This document shows positions 43,347 to 52,591 of a stretch of 60,512 nucleotides of DNA, one piece after another. The stretch is from the NCBI RefSeq assembly GCF_900110765.1, contig NZ_FOEO01000032.1:1-60512 (forward strand), written 5' to 3'. The DNA comes from Pseudomonas sp. NFACC02 (GTDB lineage Bacteria > Pseudomonadota > Gammaproteobacteria > Pseudomonadales > Pseudomonadaceae). The position numbers were made by a program, and so were the translations under genes. Numbering within the stretch: position 1 is the stretch's first letter; each line of letters begins with the position of its first letter. Below the pieces are notes generated by a model. The model saw only the letters and a program-made list of their open reading frames with translations, was not told the origin of the DNA and searched no databases.

Positions 43347-43706
43347 ATGCTCAACGAAAGACGAATCGAGCGTCACCAGTTACCGTATTACCTGCAGGTG
43401 TTTAACCGGTATACCGACAAACCAATGGGTTGCCTGGGCAACGTCTCGGAACAGGGCCTGATGCTGATCAGCGACCTGCCCGTTCTCGTCGGCGCTGATT
43501 TTCAATTACGTTTGAAAGTGCCGGACGGGAAGGGCGGCCTCTATAACATCGACATCAATGCCAGTTGCCTGTGGTGCCAGGAAGACGAAACGCCGCGCAT
43601 TTACGACTCGGGTTTCAGACTGCAGGCGGCGCCTCCCGAGTATTTTCATCTGATCCAGGCCTTGCAACGGTACTTCAGTTTTTACCCGCTGGAGGCCTCG
43701 GCCTGA
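43347..43706 (+). CDS. PilZ-domain protein, cyclic di-GMP binding
   Basis: About 119 residues from the ATG at 43347; upstream in-frame ATGs at 43314 and 43269 lack Shine-Dalgarno support and the true start is uncertain. ERRIERHQLPYYLQVF carries the RxxxR part of the cyclic di-GMP site and GCLGNVSEQGLMLIS the D/NxSxxG part (Asn replaces the usual Asp). The C-terminal half is the PilZ beta-barrel. With sadC in the same neighbourhood this could be one of the effectors of its signal, though the genes are 14 kb apart. Confidence 0.75.
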   Translation: MLNERRIERHQLPYYLQVFNRYTDKPMGCLGNVSEQGLMLISDLPVLVGADFQLRLKVPDGKGGLYNIDINASCLWCQEDETPRIYDSGFRLQAAPPEYFHLIQALQRYFSFYPLEASA

Positions 43707-43718
43707 TCGCGGCACCTT

Positions 43719-45074
43719 TCACAAGGTGCCGGCTTTCTTCCAACCCAGATAGCGGCTCACCAACTGCGGCCCCAGTTCGCCGGGACGCACATCCAGTACC
43801 GGTACCCCATGAGCGTTCAGACGCTCATGCAGGCCTGCCCTTGCGTTGAGAAAATCCACCGTCCCGCAGTAATCGAGCGCCTCTTGCCAGGTCTGCACCG
43901 GCGTCCGGCGCCGTTCATCCAGGACCTCTTCGCGAAGGCTGGCGATCAACACCCGGTGATGGCGGCTCAGTTGTTTGACGGCACCGAGTAGCTCTTCATC
44001 GTCTTCGTCGCGCAGGTTCGTGACCAGCACCACCAGCGCGCGACGTTTTTGTCTGATCAACAGTTGGCGGATGGCCGCGCCGTAGTCGGCAGGGTGCTGA
44101 GTGCTGTCCAGGTCATAAACGTGGTTGAGCAGCACATTCAAGTGCGCCGTGCCTTTAACAGGGGACAAGTGGCGGTTCTGCTCGGCGGCAAAGGTCGACA
44201 TGCCCACCGCATCGCCTTGGCGCAGCGCCACGTAACCCAGTAGCAGACAGGCATTGAGGGCGTGATCGAAATGCGTCAGCTCGCCATCCTGGCTGCGCAT
44301 CCGGCGTCCGCAGTCGAGCAGGAAAACGATTTGCTGGTCACGCTCATCCTGATATTCCCTGGCGATCGGCGTACGTTGACGCGCCGTGGCTTTCCAGTCG
44401 ATCTGTCGCAGGCTGTCGCCTTCGCGAAACTCTCGCAGCTGATTGAATTCAAGACCCAGCCCCCGGCGCTGGCGCTGACGAATGCCGATCTGGCTCAGCC
44501 AGTTATCCACCGCCAGTAATTGACCGTTGTGCAATCGTGCGAAGTCCGGGTAGACCCGCGCCGAGCTTGTGACCGGCAGGTAACGTCGCGAGTGCCATAA
44601 GCGCAACGGGCTTCGAAGCACGATTTCGATCCGTTCGAAAGTGAACGGCCCCCGACTCGTCGGTCGCAGCCGATAGGTCAGATGGGCCTTGCGCTGGGCG
44701 CGCAGCACGATCTCCTGCGGCAGATTGTCGACCTCGAAACGATTGCCTGGCGCTTGAGGTCCGTGATCGAACACCGTCATCGGCACCGCACGCCGTGACC
44801 CGTGCTCAATCTCGATGCGCACATCGCTCCAGCGGCCGAGCGCCAGACTTCCGGGCAGGTGCCGGCTCAGGCGTGGCGACGGCAGACGCCCGATCCAGAA
44901 CGCGTCCACCGCGGCCAAGGCGCCGATCATGCACAGCAGCGCCCAGAACAGACCGTCCAGTTTAGCCGTCGGCCCCCGCCCCAACGCCTGAAGAATCCCC
45001 AGCAACACGGCAAAGCCTGCCAGCACGGCGAGCCACCCGAGCAGCCGGGTCGACGGCTTGAGCAGTTGTTTCAT
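43719..45074 (-). CDS. DUF58 family protein (MoxR-partner, vWA-like)
   Basis: 451 residues. Two N-terminal hydrophobic helices (residues 11-28 and 37-55) anchor it in the inner membrane. The DUF58 core has the characteristic GLEFNQLREFREGDSLRQIDWKATAR segment (split by family numbering near residue 205), followed by a von Willebrand A-like fold starting QQIVFLLDCGRRMRS. Partner of the upstream MoxR ATPase, whose stop it overlaps by four bases (ATGA). Such pairs act in maturation or envelope-stress functions; the client is not known. Confidence 0.85.
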   Translation of the reverse strand: MKQLLKPSTRLLGWLAVLAGFAVLLGILQALGRGPTAKLDGLFWALLCMIGALAAVDAFWIGRLPSPRLSRHLPGSLALGRWSDVRIEIEHGSRRAVPMTVFDHGPQAPGNRFEVDNLPQEIVLRAQRKAHLTYRLRPTSRGPFTFERIEIVLRSPLRLWHSRRYLPVTSSARVYPDFARLHNGQLLAVDNWLSQIGIRQRQRRGLGLEFNQLREFREGDSLRQIDWKATARQRTPIAREYQDERDQQIVFLLDCGRRMRSQDGELTHFDHALNACLLLGYVALRQGDAVGMSTFAAEQNRHLSPVKGTAHLNVLLNHVYDLDSTQHPADYGAAIRQLLIRQKRRALVVLVTNLRDEDDEELLGAVKQLSRHHRVLIASLREEVLDERRRTPVQTWQEALDYCGTVDFLNARAGLHERLNAHGVPVLDVRPGELGPQLVSRYLGWKKAGTL

Positions 45075-46225
45075 TGGCGCGGCGCCGGAACCTGATCGAG
45101 CAATTGCTTGAGCACCTGATCCACCGACATGCCCTCGATGTCGAGTTCGGGCGATAGCCTCACGCGGTGGCGCAGGACTGCCAGCGCACAGCCCTTGATG
45201 TCGTCAGGGATCACAAACTCGCCACCGCGCAACAGCGCCCGGGCCCGTCCGCCACGGACCAGTGCAATCGAGGCGCGAGGGCCGGCGCCGAGGGTCAGCC
45301 CTGGCCATGTTCGGGTAGCGCGGGCCAGACGTACCGCGTAGTCCATCACCTGGTCGTCCACCGGCAGGTCGCTGGCGATGCGTTGCAACGCCTGCACGTC
45401 CCTGGCCTGCATCAAAGTGCGCAGAGGCTGGACGTCCAGCATGTCCGAGCGGGTCGAACGGGTTACTTGACGGACCATGTGCAGTTCCTGCTCGGCCTCT
45501 GGATAGTCCATGCGCAGCTTGAGCATGAAGCGGTCCAGCTCGGCTTCAGGCAACGGGTAAGTGCCTTCCTGTTCGATGGGGTTCTGCGTCGCCAACACCA
45601 TGAACGGCTGCGGCACGGGCAGCGCGCGACCTTCAAGGGTCACCTGGCGCTCCTGCATCGCTTCGAGCAGCGCCGCCTGGGTTTTGGCCGGGGCTCGGTT
45701 GATTTCGTCAGCCAGCAGCAGGTGAGTGAACAACGGGCCTTTGCGCAGTTTGAATTGTTCGGTCTGCATGTCGTAGACGGCATGGCCGGTGACATCGCTG
45801 GGCATTAAGTCAGGCGTGAACTGAATGCGTGCGAAGTCGCCGCCGAAGCAGCGGGCGAGGGCGCGCACCAACAAGGTTTTTCCAAGGCCGGGAACGCCCT
45901 CGAGCAAGACATGGCCGCCACCGATCAACGCGGTCAGCACATCGTCGATGACCGCGTTCTGACCGATCACCGCCTTCTGCAATTCGTGACGCACGGCTTG
46001 AGCCAGGTGAATGGCACGCTGGCGTTGCTGCGCAGGGTTGCTCGGGTGCGCGGGGTGAGGCGTTGCGTCTTTGGGTTCACCTTCGTTCTGTTCGGTGGCT
46101 TGGGTGTCGATGCCGCCCTGCTCAAGGCTTTCTATCGGGTTCGCCACGCTGCTCGACGGTTCGGTCGGCTGATCGCTCGCGCTTTCCGGGGCCTTACCCA
46201 CCTTTAAATTCGTTTTATCTTCCAT
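45071..46225 (-). CDS. MoxR-family AAA ATPase
   Basis: 384 residues. The first 60 are polar and acidic with little expected structure. The AAA+ module has Walker A GVPGLGKTLL (near residue 112), Walker B HLLLADEINRAPAKTQ (near 170) and a sensor ATQNPIEQEGTYPLPEAE (near 215). MoxR proteins are chaperone-like ATPases working with DUF58/vWA partners, and the next gene is exactly that, translationally coupled. The Shine-Dalgarno sequence before the ATG is weak. Confidence 0.88.
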   Translation of the reverse strand: MEDKTNLKVGKAPESASDQPTEPSSSVANPIESLEQGGIDTQATEQNEGEPKDATPHPAHPSNPAQQRQRAIHLAQAVRHELQKAVIGQNAVIDDVLTALIGGGHVLLEGVPGLGKTLLVRALARCFGGDFARIQFTPDLMPSDVTGHAVYDMQTEQFKLRKGPLFTHLLLADEINRAPAKTQAALLEAMQERQVTLEGRALPVPQPFMVLATQNPIEQEGTYPLPEAELDRFMLKLRMDYPEAEQELHMVRQVTRSTRSDMLDVQPLRTLMQARDVQALQRIASDLPVDDQVMDYAVRLARATRTWPGLTLGAGPRASIALVRGGRARALLRGGEFVIPDDIKGCALAVLRHRVRLSPELDIEGMSVDQVLKQLLDQVPAPRQ

Positions 46226-46461
46226 AAATCAATGACTTACCTGATTTGGCTGTTTTGTGAGAGCCGCTACGAACCGCTTTCATTGATGTCGAGCGCTGAA
46301 CCTGCCCATTCTCGGGAAGGCCACGCCCCTTACGCCAGACCGTCGCGGCTTTCTGATGCAGATCAATACCGCCCATCCGTAGCGTATCAGACTGTCGTCA
46401 CTTGATTCGTCTTGATCCGGACCACGCCCAGATGGATCTCAAGCCATGACCGGCGCGCTGC

Positions 46462-46800
46462 ATGAACGATCAATCGCCGGCTTTGCTTCTGGTCCTCAAT
46501 GCGGGTTCATCCAGCATCAAGTTCTCGTTTACAACGCAGCCGAGGCTAGAGCACGAAGGGGCTGATCCGACTGAACGGGCGGGACGCCTGTCGTCGGTGG
46601 GCAGCGGTGTCTCGGCTTGGGCCATTCCTACGGATGAAAACGCCGTCATCGCCCGGCATGCCTTGGCAATACTGCACGGCGGCACTCGAAAGCATCGTTC
46701 GCTGAGCCCGCAAAGGGCAGGGCTCATGCATTTACAGATGCCTGAGGCTAGCGCCTTCCTGCCGGACGTCTTGTTTCTACAAAAAGGATCATCGCAATGA
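46462..46800 (+). pseudogene. ackA: internally deleted acetate kinase relic (ackA)
   Basis: An open frame of 112 codons made of the two ends of acetate kinase. LLVLNAGSSSIKFSF (residues 9-23) is the N-terminal nucleotide-binding signature of AckA. SSVGSGVSAWAIPTDENAVI with the ARHALAIL that follows (residues 44-71) matches the C-terminal end of the enzyme (pattern S..S....VIPTDEEL.IARH...L). The roughly 330 residues between are missing, and the tail past residue 72 is unrelated. It cannot be a kinase. Its stop overlaps the ornithine decarboxylase start by four bases, so if transcribed it would be coupled to it. Confidence 0.7.
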
Positions 46801-48980
46801 ACAGACTGAAAATCGCCGCAAGCCCTGGCGCACGAAGCAGCTTTCTCACGGACCGCGACGTCGTGGCCTTTAGCGCCACCGATTTGACTGACATTGCTGC
46901 AGTGGTGATCACGGCAGCTGACTGGCGTGAGGGGCGGGTGGACGATATCAGTCGGTCAGGCTTCGACATCCCGGTCTTTTTTGCTGTGGACGAACACGAC
47001 GAGTTGACCCGCGAAGCCATCGTCGACATCGAAAAGGTGTTGCTGCAGATCAGCGGGGTATTTGATCTGGGGGCTGATAACGCCGAGTTTTATGGCCATA
47101 AGCTGGAGCGGGCGGCGACGTTATACGAAGAGGCCTTGTTACCCCCGTTTTTCGGCGCGCTTAAACACTATGTCGAACGTGGCAACTCAACCTTTGCCTG
47201 CCCGGGACACCAGGGTGGGCAGTTCTTTCGCAAGCATCCGGCGGGTCGACAGTTTTTCGATTTTTTTGGCGAAACGCTGTTTCGAGCCGATCGCTGCAAT
47301 GCGGACGTTGAAATGGGCGATCTGCTGATTCATGAGGGCGCGCCACTGGAGGCGCAAAAGCGTGCCGCGCGGGTTTATAACGCCGACAAGACGTACTTCG
47401 TGCTCAACGGTACGTCGACCTCCAACAAGGTGGTCACTCAAGCGCTGCTCACCCCGGGGGACGTGGTCCTGTTTGATCGAAACAACCATAAATCCATTCA
47501 CCAGGGCGCCTTGTTTCAGGCAGGGGCGACGCCGATTTACCTGGAGACCGCGCGCAATCCCTACGGCCTGATCGGGGGTATCGACTCGCACTGTTTCGAA
47601 GAGGCTTACCTGCGTGAGCAACTTCAACGGGTCGCGCCCGCCAAGGCCGATGACGCGCGGCCGTTCCGACTGGCGATCATCCAGTTGGGCACCTACGACG
47701 GTACGGTCTACAACGCGCGCCAGGTCGTCGACCGCATTGGTCATTTGTGTGACTACATCCTGTTTGACTCAGCCTGGCTGGGCTATGAGCAGTTCATTCC
47801 GATGATGAGAGATTGTTCGCCGCTGCTGTTGGAGTTGGGCGCTGACGATCCCGGTATCTTTGTGACCCAGTCGATTCACAAGCAGCAGGCCGGTTTCTCC
47901 CAAGCCTCGCAGATTCACAAGAAGGATCGCCACATCAAGGGGCAGGCGCGGTACTGCAACCACTTACGCCTGAACAACGCCTTCATGGCCCAGGCATCGA
48001 CCAGCCCGTTCTATCCTCTGTTCGCATCCCTGGATGTCAATGCCCGTATGCACAGTGGCCGTAGCGGCCACCGATTGTGGGATGAATGTGTTCGTGCCGG
48101 GATCGAGGCGCGCAAGCTGATGCTGGACAACTGCACCCTGGTCAAACCCTTCGTCCCGCCCACCATCGATGGCCGCGACTGGCAGGACTACCCCACCGAC
48201 GAAATCGCCAAAGACCTGAAGTTTTTCCGTTTCCACCCGGGCGAGCGTTGGCACGCGTTCGAAGGCTACATCGAGAATCAATATTTCATCGACCCCTGCA
48301 AGCTGCTGTTCACCACGCCAGGCATCGACGCAGAGACAGGCCAGTACATGGACTTCGGCATTCCCGCTGGCGTGCTTGCGACGTTCCTGCGCCAGTACGA
48401 AATCATTCCGGAGAAGAACGACCTCAACACCATCCTGTTTCTGCTGACGCCTGCCGAAGGCAAGGCAAAGATGGAGCATCTGGTGGCGCAGATCGGACGC
48501 TTCGAACGCTTCATCAAGGAGGACGCACCCTTGGCGGACGTGCTCCCGGGCGTCTACAACGCGCATCTGTCGCGCTATCGCGATTACAGCATTCGTCAGC
48601 TGTGCCAGGAAATGCATTCGTTGTACGCACGTCATGACGTCAAGCAATTGCAGAAAGACATGTTCCGTAAGGCAGGCATGCCCGCAGTCGCCATGGACCC
48701 GCGCGAAGCGAGCCTTGAGTTTGTGCGGGGCAGGGTAGAGCTGATTCCCCTGGAGGACGCACGTGGCCGCATGGCTGCGGAAGGGGCACTGCCTTATCCG
48801 CCAGGGGTGCTGTGTGTCGTGCCGGGCGAAATATGGGACGGCGCGGTGCTGGAATACTTCCTCGCGCTGCAGGATGCGATAAACCGTTTCCCGGGATTCA
48901 ATCCCGAGCTTCAGGGTGTGTACCTGCGCACTGAGACAGATGGCCGCATCCGCGCGTATGGCCATGTCATCAAGTCGTGA
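46797..48980 (+). CDS. speC: ornithine decarboxylase, large PLP-dependent type (SpeC/SpeF)
   Basis: 727 residues, the size of the E. coli SpeC/SpeF class. It decarboxylates ornithine to putrescine in the cytoplasm. The N-terminal wing is SpeC-like (DLTDIAAVVITAADWREGR). Conserved stretches are GNSTFACPGHQGGQFFRKHP, RADRCNADVEMGDLLIHEG and FVLNGTSTSNKVV; the PLP lysine is in TQSIHKQQAGFSQ (about residue 362), followed by the family end EGALPYPPGVLCVVPGEIW. Pseudomonads usually carry the smaller alanine-racemase-fold SpeC as well, so this is probably an accessory, acquired enzyme; its neighbours are relics. It follows an ackA remnant and no transporter gene is nearby. Confidence 0.85.
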   Translation: MNRLKIAASPGARSSFLTDRDVVAFSATDLTDIAAVVITAADWREGRVDDISRSGFDIPVFFAVDEHDELTREAIVDIEKVLLQISGVFDLGADNAEFYGHKLERAATLYEEALLPPFFGALKHYVERGNSTFACPGHQGGQFFRKHPAGRQFFDFFGETLFRADRCNADVEMGDLLIHEGAPLEAQKRAARVYNADKTYFVLNGTSTSNKVVTQALLTPGDVVLFDRNNHKSIHQGALFQAGATPIYLETARNPYGLIGGIDSHCFEEAYLREQLQRVAPAKADDARPFRLAIIQLGTYDGTVYNARQVVDRIGHLCDYILFDSAWLGYEQFIPMMRDCSPLLLELGADDPGIFVTQSIHKQQAGFSQASQIHKKDRHIKGQARYCNHLRLNNAFMAQASTSPFYPLFASLDVNARMHSGRSGHRLWDECVRAGIEARKLMLDNCTLVKPFVPPTIDGRDWQDYPTDEIAKDLKFFRFHPGERWHAFEGYIENQYFIDPCKLLFTTPGIDAETGQYMDFGIPAGVLATFLRQYEIIPEKNDLNTILFLLTPAEGKAKMEHLVAQIGRFERFIKEDAPLADVLPGVYNAHLSRYRDYSIRQLCQEMHSLYARHDVKQLQKDMFRKAGMPAVAMDPREASLEFVRGRVELIPLEDARGRMAAEGALPYPPGVLCVVPGEIWDGAVLEYFLALQDAINRFPGFNPELQGVYLRTETDGRIRAYGHVIKS

Positions 48981-49180
48981 GCATTACCCGCCGACGAAGC
49001 GTCACGGAAGAACGAGCCACTCCCAGTGCGCGGCCTTCGCACGAGTAAGGTTTTGTCGCCAAGGTAGCAGGGGTCCGCAGCAACCGATCAGATAAGTTGC
49101 CGTTCCCAGTCCCCACAATCACGATGCCCGCGCTTCCACTTTCGTAAGCAACCTGAAAACCCATTAGACCAGCGTCTGCT
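48970..49180 (-). pseudogene. C-terminal fragment of an asparaginase/glutaminase
   Basis: The minus-strand frame reads GFQVAYESGSAGIVIVGTGN followed by GNLSDRL, then ALGVARSSVTLRRRVMLT and a stop at 48970. The GTGNGN-S motif after A-GIVI and the later VARSS segment are the C-terminal hallmarks of type I/II asparaginase-glutaminases. The catalytic N-terminal two thirds are absent, and the sequence upstream (49180-49450) is not recognisable. It is a dead remnant, overlapping the end of the decarboxylase gene on the other strand. Confidence 0.5.
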
Positions 49181-49452
49181 GTTGGCCGGTTGCGGTCAGT
49201 CCGTACGCATCGCCAAAGAGGCATGCCATACCCTTGGGCGTCTTCGCGGAGCGGTCCAGTCCCTGTTGAACCCGTTAAGCGGAATGAGTCCAGGGATTGG
49301 TGTTGGCCGATAGCTGCCTTTTGCTGGATTTGATATTCGGTATGTCCAACGGTTAAGCGCCATGGTTTGCTTGAGTGAATCGTTATAGTGATGACTCAAA
49401 CTAGAAGCCGGCCACGACGACGGATTAGTCGCCATGGCCGCCTCGACAATTG
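49181..49452. other. gene-free junction next to the asparaginase remnant
   Basis: With the remnant to its left, this completes 470 bases between speC and the SDR gene without a working gene. I see no terminator with a T run, no tRNA and no insertion-sequence end; it looks like scar sequence. Confidence 0.4.
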
Positions 49453-50226
49453 TCACTGGACGGAATATCCGCCATCAACCATGAGCATATGGCCTACTAC
49501 AAACGAAGACGCGTCAGAGCAGAGCCATAGAACTGCATCAGCGACTTCCTCGGGACGTCCTGTACGTCCTATGGGATGCGCTGCTCGGATCGGTGCCATG
49601 ACGTCTTCGCTACCGGCCAATTCGATAAATCGCTGAATCATGGGCGTATCAATCGTGCCAGGGCCTACTGCATTCACGCGTATCCCTTGCTTGGCGTAGT
49701 CCAACGCTGCGCCTCGGGTGAGCCCGAGCACTGCATGCTTTGAGCTTGAATACGTCGAAAGTCCCGGGATACCGACGACGCTCGACATGGAGCCCATGTT
49801 CACGATCGCGCCACCGCCCTGTTTGAGCATCTGATCGATTTCGTGGCGCATGCACAGCCACATCCCTCTGACGCTTACATCGAATATTTTGTCGTAGGTC
49901 TCAACAGGCTGCTCGGCGAGTTTCTGTGAGTTCTGAGTCACGCCGGCATTATTGAGTGCGTAATCAATTCGACCGTATTTGGCCACAGAATGTGCGACCA
50001 AGTGACCGACCTGAGCATCATCACTGACGTCAGTTTTGATGAAAATCGCTTTCCCTCCCAACTCAGTAATCAGGGTGACAGTCTGTTCTCCTGCTTGAGT
50101 ATTAATATCGGAGACGACAACGCGGGCGCCTTGTTTTGCGAACGCCAGCGCGACCGCTTGGCCAATCCCAGACCCAGCTCCTGTAACCAGAGCAACTTTG
50201 TCTTGCATTTCCAGATAACGAGGCAT
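49453..50226 (-). CDS. short-chain dehydrogenase/reductase, classical type
   Basis: 257 residues from the ATG at 50226, with AGGAA six bases upstream; a longer frame to 50277 would overlap the preceding gene. NAD(P) is bound by TGAGSGIG (near residue 15), and the next beta strand ends in Asp (VVVSDIN), which favours NAD(H). NNAG lies near residue 90, the catalytic Ser in MGSMSSVVG, and YSSSK holds the Tyr-Lys pair. Typical FabG-like oxidoreductase; the substrate is not readable. Last gene of the three-gene operon with the alkene reductase and the other dehydrogenase. Confidence 0.85.
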   Translation of the reverse strand: MPRYLEMQDKVALVTGAGSGIGQAVALAFAKQGARVVVSDINTQAGEQTVTLITELGGKAIFIKTDVSDDAQVGHLVAHSVAKYGRIDYALNNAGVTQNSQKLAEQPVETYDKIFDVSVRGMWLCMRHEIDQMLKQGGGAIVNMGSMSSVVGIPGLSTYSSSKHAVLGLTRGAALDYAKQGIRVNAVGPGTIDTPMIQRFIELAGSEDVMAPIRAAHPIGRTGRPEEVADAVLWLCSDASSFVVGHMLMVDGGYSVQ

Positions 50227-50273
50227 TTTGGATTCCTGATGCTTTAAGTCGATTAAAAATGGATCGTTCAGAC

Positions 50274-51404
50274 TCAACGCCCGAGGCGATACGGCGGATA
50301 ATCGATATAACCCTTTGCTCCGCCGGTGTAGTAGGTTGGCCTGTCTGCTTGCGCGAGCGGGCGATCAAAGCGCAGTCTTTCGACCAGATCGGGATTGGCG
50401 ATGTACGGTTGACCGAACCCTGCCAGATCGATGAGCCCATCATTGATCAATTGCTCGGCACGGGCCTTAGTCAATCCGCCGTCAAGCATGAGTGCGACAT
50501 TTGGTGCAATTTTTCGCCATTGCCTCAGGATGTCATGGATGGCTTCACTGGTCGGCTTTTGGCCCTCAGGCGTGTTGAAAAAGCCGGTCTGGTCCATCAC
50601 GTGAATGTACGCAATCTTTCTCTCTTGTAATGCCTTGCCCAAAGCAAAATATGTTTGGGCTGTTTCATCGAAGAGCGGGACCGAATTGATAACGCCATAA
50701 GGTGTCAGCCGGATACCCACACGTTCGGCACCAATCGTCTGCGCTACTGCATCAACCACTTCCAGAGTGAATCTCAGGCGGCCTTCCATAGTCTGCGCCG
50801 AATACTTGTCGGTCCGATCGTTGATGAGAGGATTCATAAATTGATCGAACAGGTAGCCATTGGCAGCATGCAGCTCTATGCCGTCGAACCCCGCTTCAAT
50901 GGCATTTCTGGCCGCTTGGGCGAAATCTGAAACGACGCGGGATACTTCGTCCGTTTCAAGCGCGCGGGGAGCTGAAGATTGCAAGAACGCCACGTTTCCT
51001 TCTTCATCACGGCCAAACGCCATCGAGCCCTCAGCGATCTGCTGGGTGGAACTTACCGGTGCACGCCCTTCGTGTTGAATGGAAGTGTGCGAAATACGTC
51101 CTACGTGCCAGATCTGGAGGAACATCCGCCCGCCCACACTGTGAACCGAGTCGGTGACCAACCGCCAACCGGCGATCTGTTCAGGCGTAAAGATGCCTGG
51201 GTTGAACAGGTATCCTTGGCCCTCATTGGAAATCGGCGAACCTTCAGCAATGATTAAACCGGCGGTGGCACGCTGTGTGTAATACAGCGCAACCTGTTCG
51301 GTAGCTGCGTCCTCAGGACCCCGAGATCGGGTAAGAGGCGGCATGATGATGCGATTGGGCAGAACCAGGCCGGACAAGTTAAATTCAGAGAATAAAGCGC
51401 TCAT
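50274..51404 (-). CDS. alkene reductase, Old yellow enzyme family (second copy)
   Basis: 376 residues. Reduces enone double bonds with FMN and NAD(P)H. NRIIMPPLTRSRG is the N-terminal signature, HVGRISHTSIQ the central one, and HAANGYLFDQFMNP carries the substrate-binding His/Asn pair; the protein ends GYIDYPPY. It is clearly diverged from the xenB product at 499-1548, so it is a paralogue rather than a recent duplicate. It stands 21 bases after one short-chain dehydrogenase and 47 before another, which together would suit stepwise reduction of an enal or enone (C=C by this enzyme, C=O by a dehydrogenase). Confidence 0.88.
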   Translation of the reverse strand: MSALFSEFNLSGLVLPNRIIMPPLTRSRGPEDAATEQVALYYTQRATAGLIIAEGSPISNEGQGYLFNPGIFTPEQIAGWRLVTDSVHSVGGRMFLQIWHVGRISHTSIQHEGRAPVSSTQQIAEGSMAFGRDEEGNVAFLQSSAPRALETDEVSRVVSDFAQAARNAIEAGFDGIELHAANGYLFDQFMNPLINDRTDKYSAQTMEGRLRFTLEVVDAVAQTIGAERVGIRLTPYGVINSVPLFDETAQTYFALGKALQERKIAYIHVMDQTGFFNTPEGQKPTSEAIHDILRQWRKIAPNVALMLDGGLTKARAEQLINDGLIDLAGFGQPYIANPDLVERLRFDRPLAQADRPTYYTGGAKGYIDYPPYRLGR

Positions 51405-51425
51405 TTGTTGGCTCGCTTTTGAGTA

Positions 51426-52262
51426 TCAGTTGGATGGAAAATCGGTCGAGAGCGACAGTTCGCGCCACGCCTGTGCCTCTAGACGTTGCTGCTCCGAACG
51501 CTTGATCAGCACCGCGTAGGCATCAGAGCCCAAAGGCAAACGGGTGGGCGGGGATTTGGCATCGACCAAGGCCAGGACAGCCGCTCCGAGTTTCTCGGGA
51601 TGCCCCAATTGTTGGTGACTGACGGCGTCAAGACGACTGCGCTGGGCCTGCGCGTAATCGGCATATTCGTCCATCCACGTGTCTGCATACTGAACAGACG
51701 TTTTATCAAGAAAATCGGTTCTGAACTGTCCAGGTTCAACCAGGCTTACTTTAATGCCGAATTGATCAACCTCTTCCCTAAGCGCCTCAGACCAACCCTC
51801 TACGGCAAACTTGGACGCGCAGTAGATTGACGATCCGCCCATTCCTTTCAGCCCGGCCAGAGAAGTAATGGAGATAATGTGTCCGCTGCGCTGGCTGCGC
51901 ATGATGGGTAGCACCGCCCGGGTCACAGCGAAGACACCAAACACGTTGGTCTGGAACTGCCGCTCTACGGCCTGTTCCGAAATCTGTTCGAATGGACCCA
52001 GCTGCCCGAAGCCCGCGTTATTGACCAATATGTCGATTTGTCCGAATTGCTTCACACCTTTGTCAATAGCCAAAGAGATCGATGTACTGTCAGTCACATC
52101 TAAAGAAAGGGTGAGTACACGTGGGTGAAAACCTTCGAACTTTTCATGAAGATGTTTTACATTACGAGCAGTCGCTATTACCTGATCACCCTGGAGTAGC
52201 GCAGACTTTGCTATTTCATAGCCCAGGCCACGGTTTGCACCGGTGATTAGCCAAGTCCTCAT
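51426..52262 (-). CDS. short-chain dehydrogenase/reductase
   Basis: 278 residues. TGANRGLGYEIA (near residue 7) binds the cofactor and the following strand ends VIATARN, favouring NADP(H). NNAGFGQLG, the catalytic ITSLAGLKG Ser region and YCASK (Tyr/Lys) are all present. A strong ribosome site (TAGGAGGTTTAA) precedes the start. First gene of the three-gene operon, divergent from the AraC regulator. Confidence 0.85.
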   Translation of the reverse strand: MRTWLITGANRGLGYEIAKSALLQGDQVIATARNVKHLHEKFEGFHPRVLTLSLDVTDSTSISLAIDKGVKQFGQIDILVNNAGFGQLGPFEQISEQAVERQFQTNVFGVFAVTRAVLPIMRSQRSGHIISITSLAGLKGMGGSSIYCASKFAVEGWSEALREEVDQFGIKVSLVEPGQFRTDFLDKTSVQYADTWMDEYADYAQAQRSRLDAVSHQQLGHPEKLGAAVLALVDAKSPPTRLPLGSDAYAVLIKRSEQQRLEAQAWRELSLSTDFPSN

Positions 52263-52591
52263 TTAAACCTCCTAGATATACTCATTTTTTAATTCAATCG
52301 CTGGTGTCGTTGCAATCAACGATTTATTGATGCGATACAGTTATTTCATAATATTTCGGAAGCGATACAAGGGTTAGCCGAATCCTTCCTGTTGATTGCC
52401 TGATCCTCTCGCGCTGCAGTGAAAGACCGTCGAGGCCGACAGGTGAGCTGCGATTGAGCTACCCTAGCAACGTGTAAAAGCGTCATAGACACAAGCGGTG
52501 GACCTTTCGCATGGAATGCCCGATTATCTGGTCGGCCGCGGCTTTGGGCTAGGCTCAAGCTCCTTCAGCGCTTCAGTAAAGTGAGGAATTC
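52263..52591. promoter_or_regulatory. divergent promoter region with direct repeats, candidate AraC-family sites
   Basis: 329 bases between the reductase operon and its divergent AraC gene. GCGATACAG (52332-52340) and GCGATACAA (52362-52370) are direct repeats exactly 30 bases apart, about three helical turns, in an AT-rich patch containing CATAAT. Direct repeats on one face of the helix are what AraC-family dimers bind. The rest of the region shows no gene. Confidence 0.45.

Noticed and set aside
46462..46800. Leader peptide regulating speC, as with the E. coli speF leader
   Set aside because: The frame overlaps speC suggestively, but acetate kinase motifs at both ends explain the sequence better, and it is far longer than known ornithine-sensing leaders.
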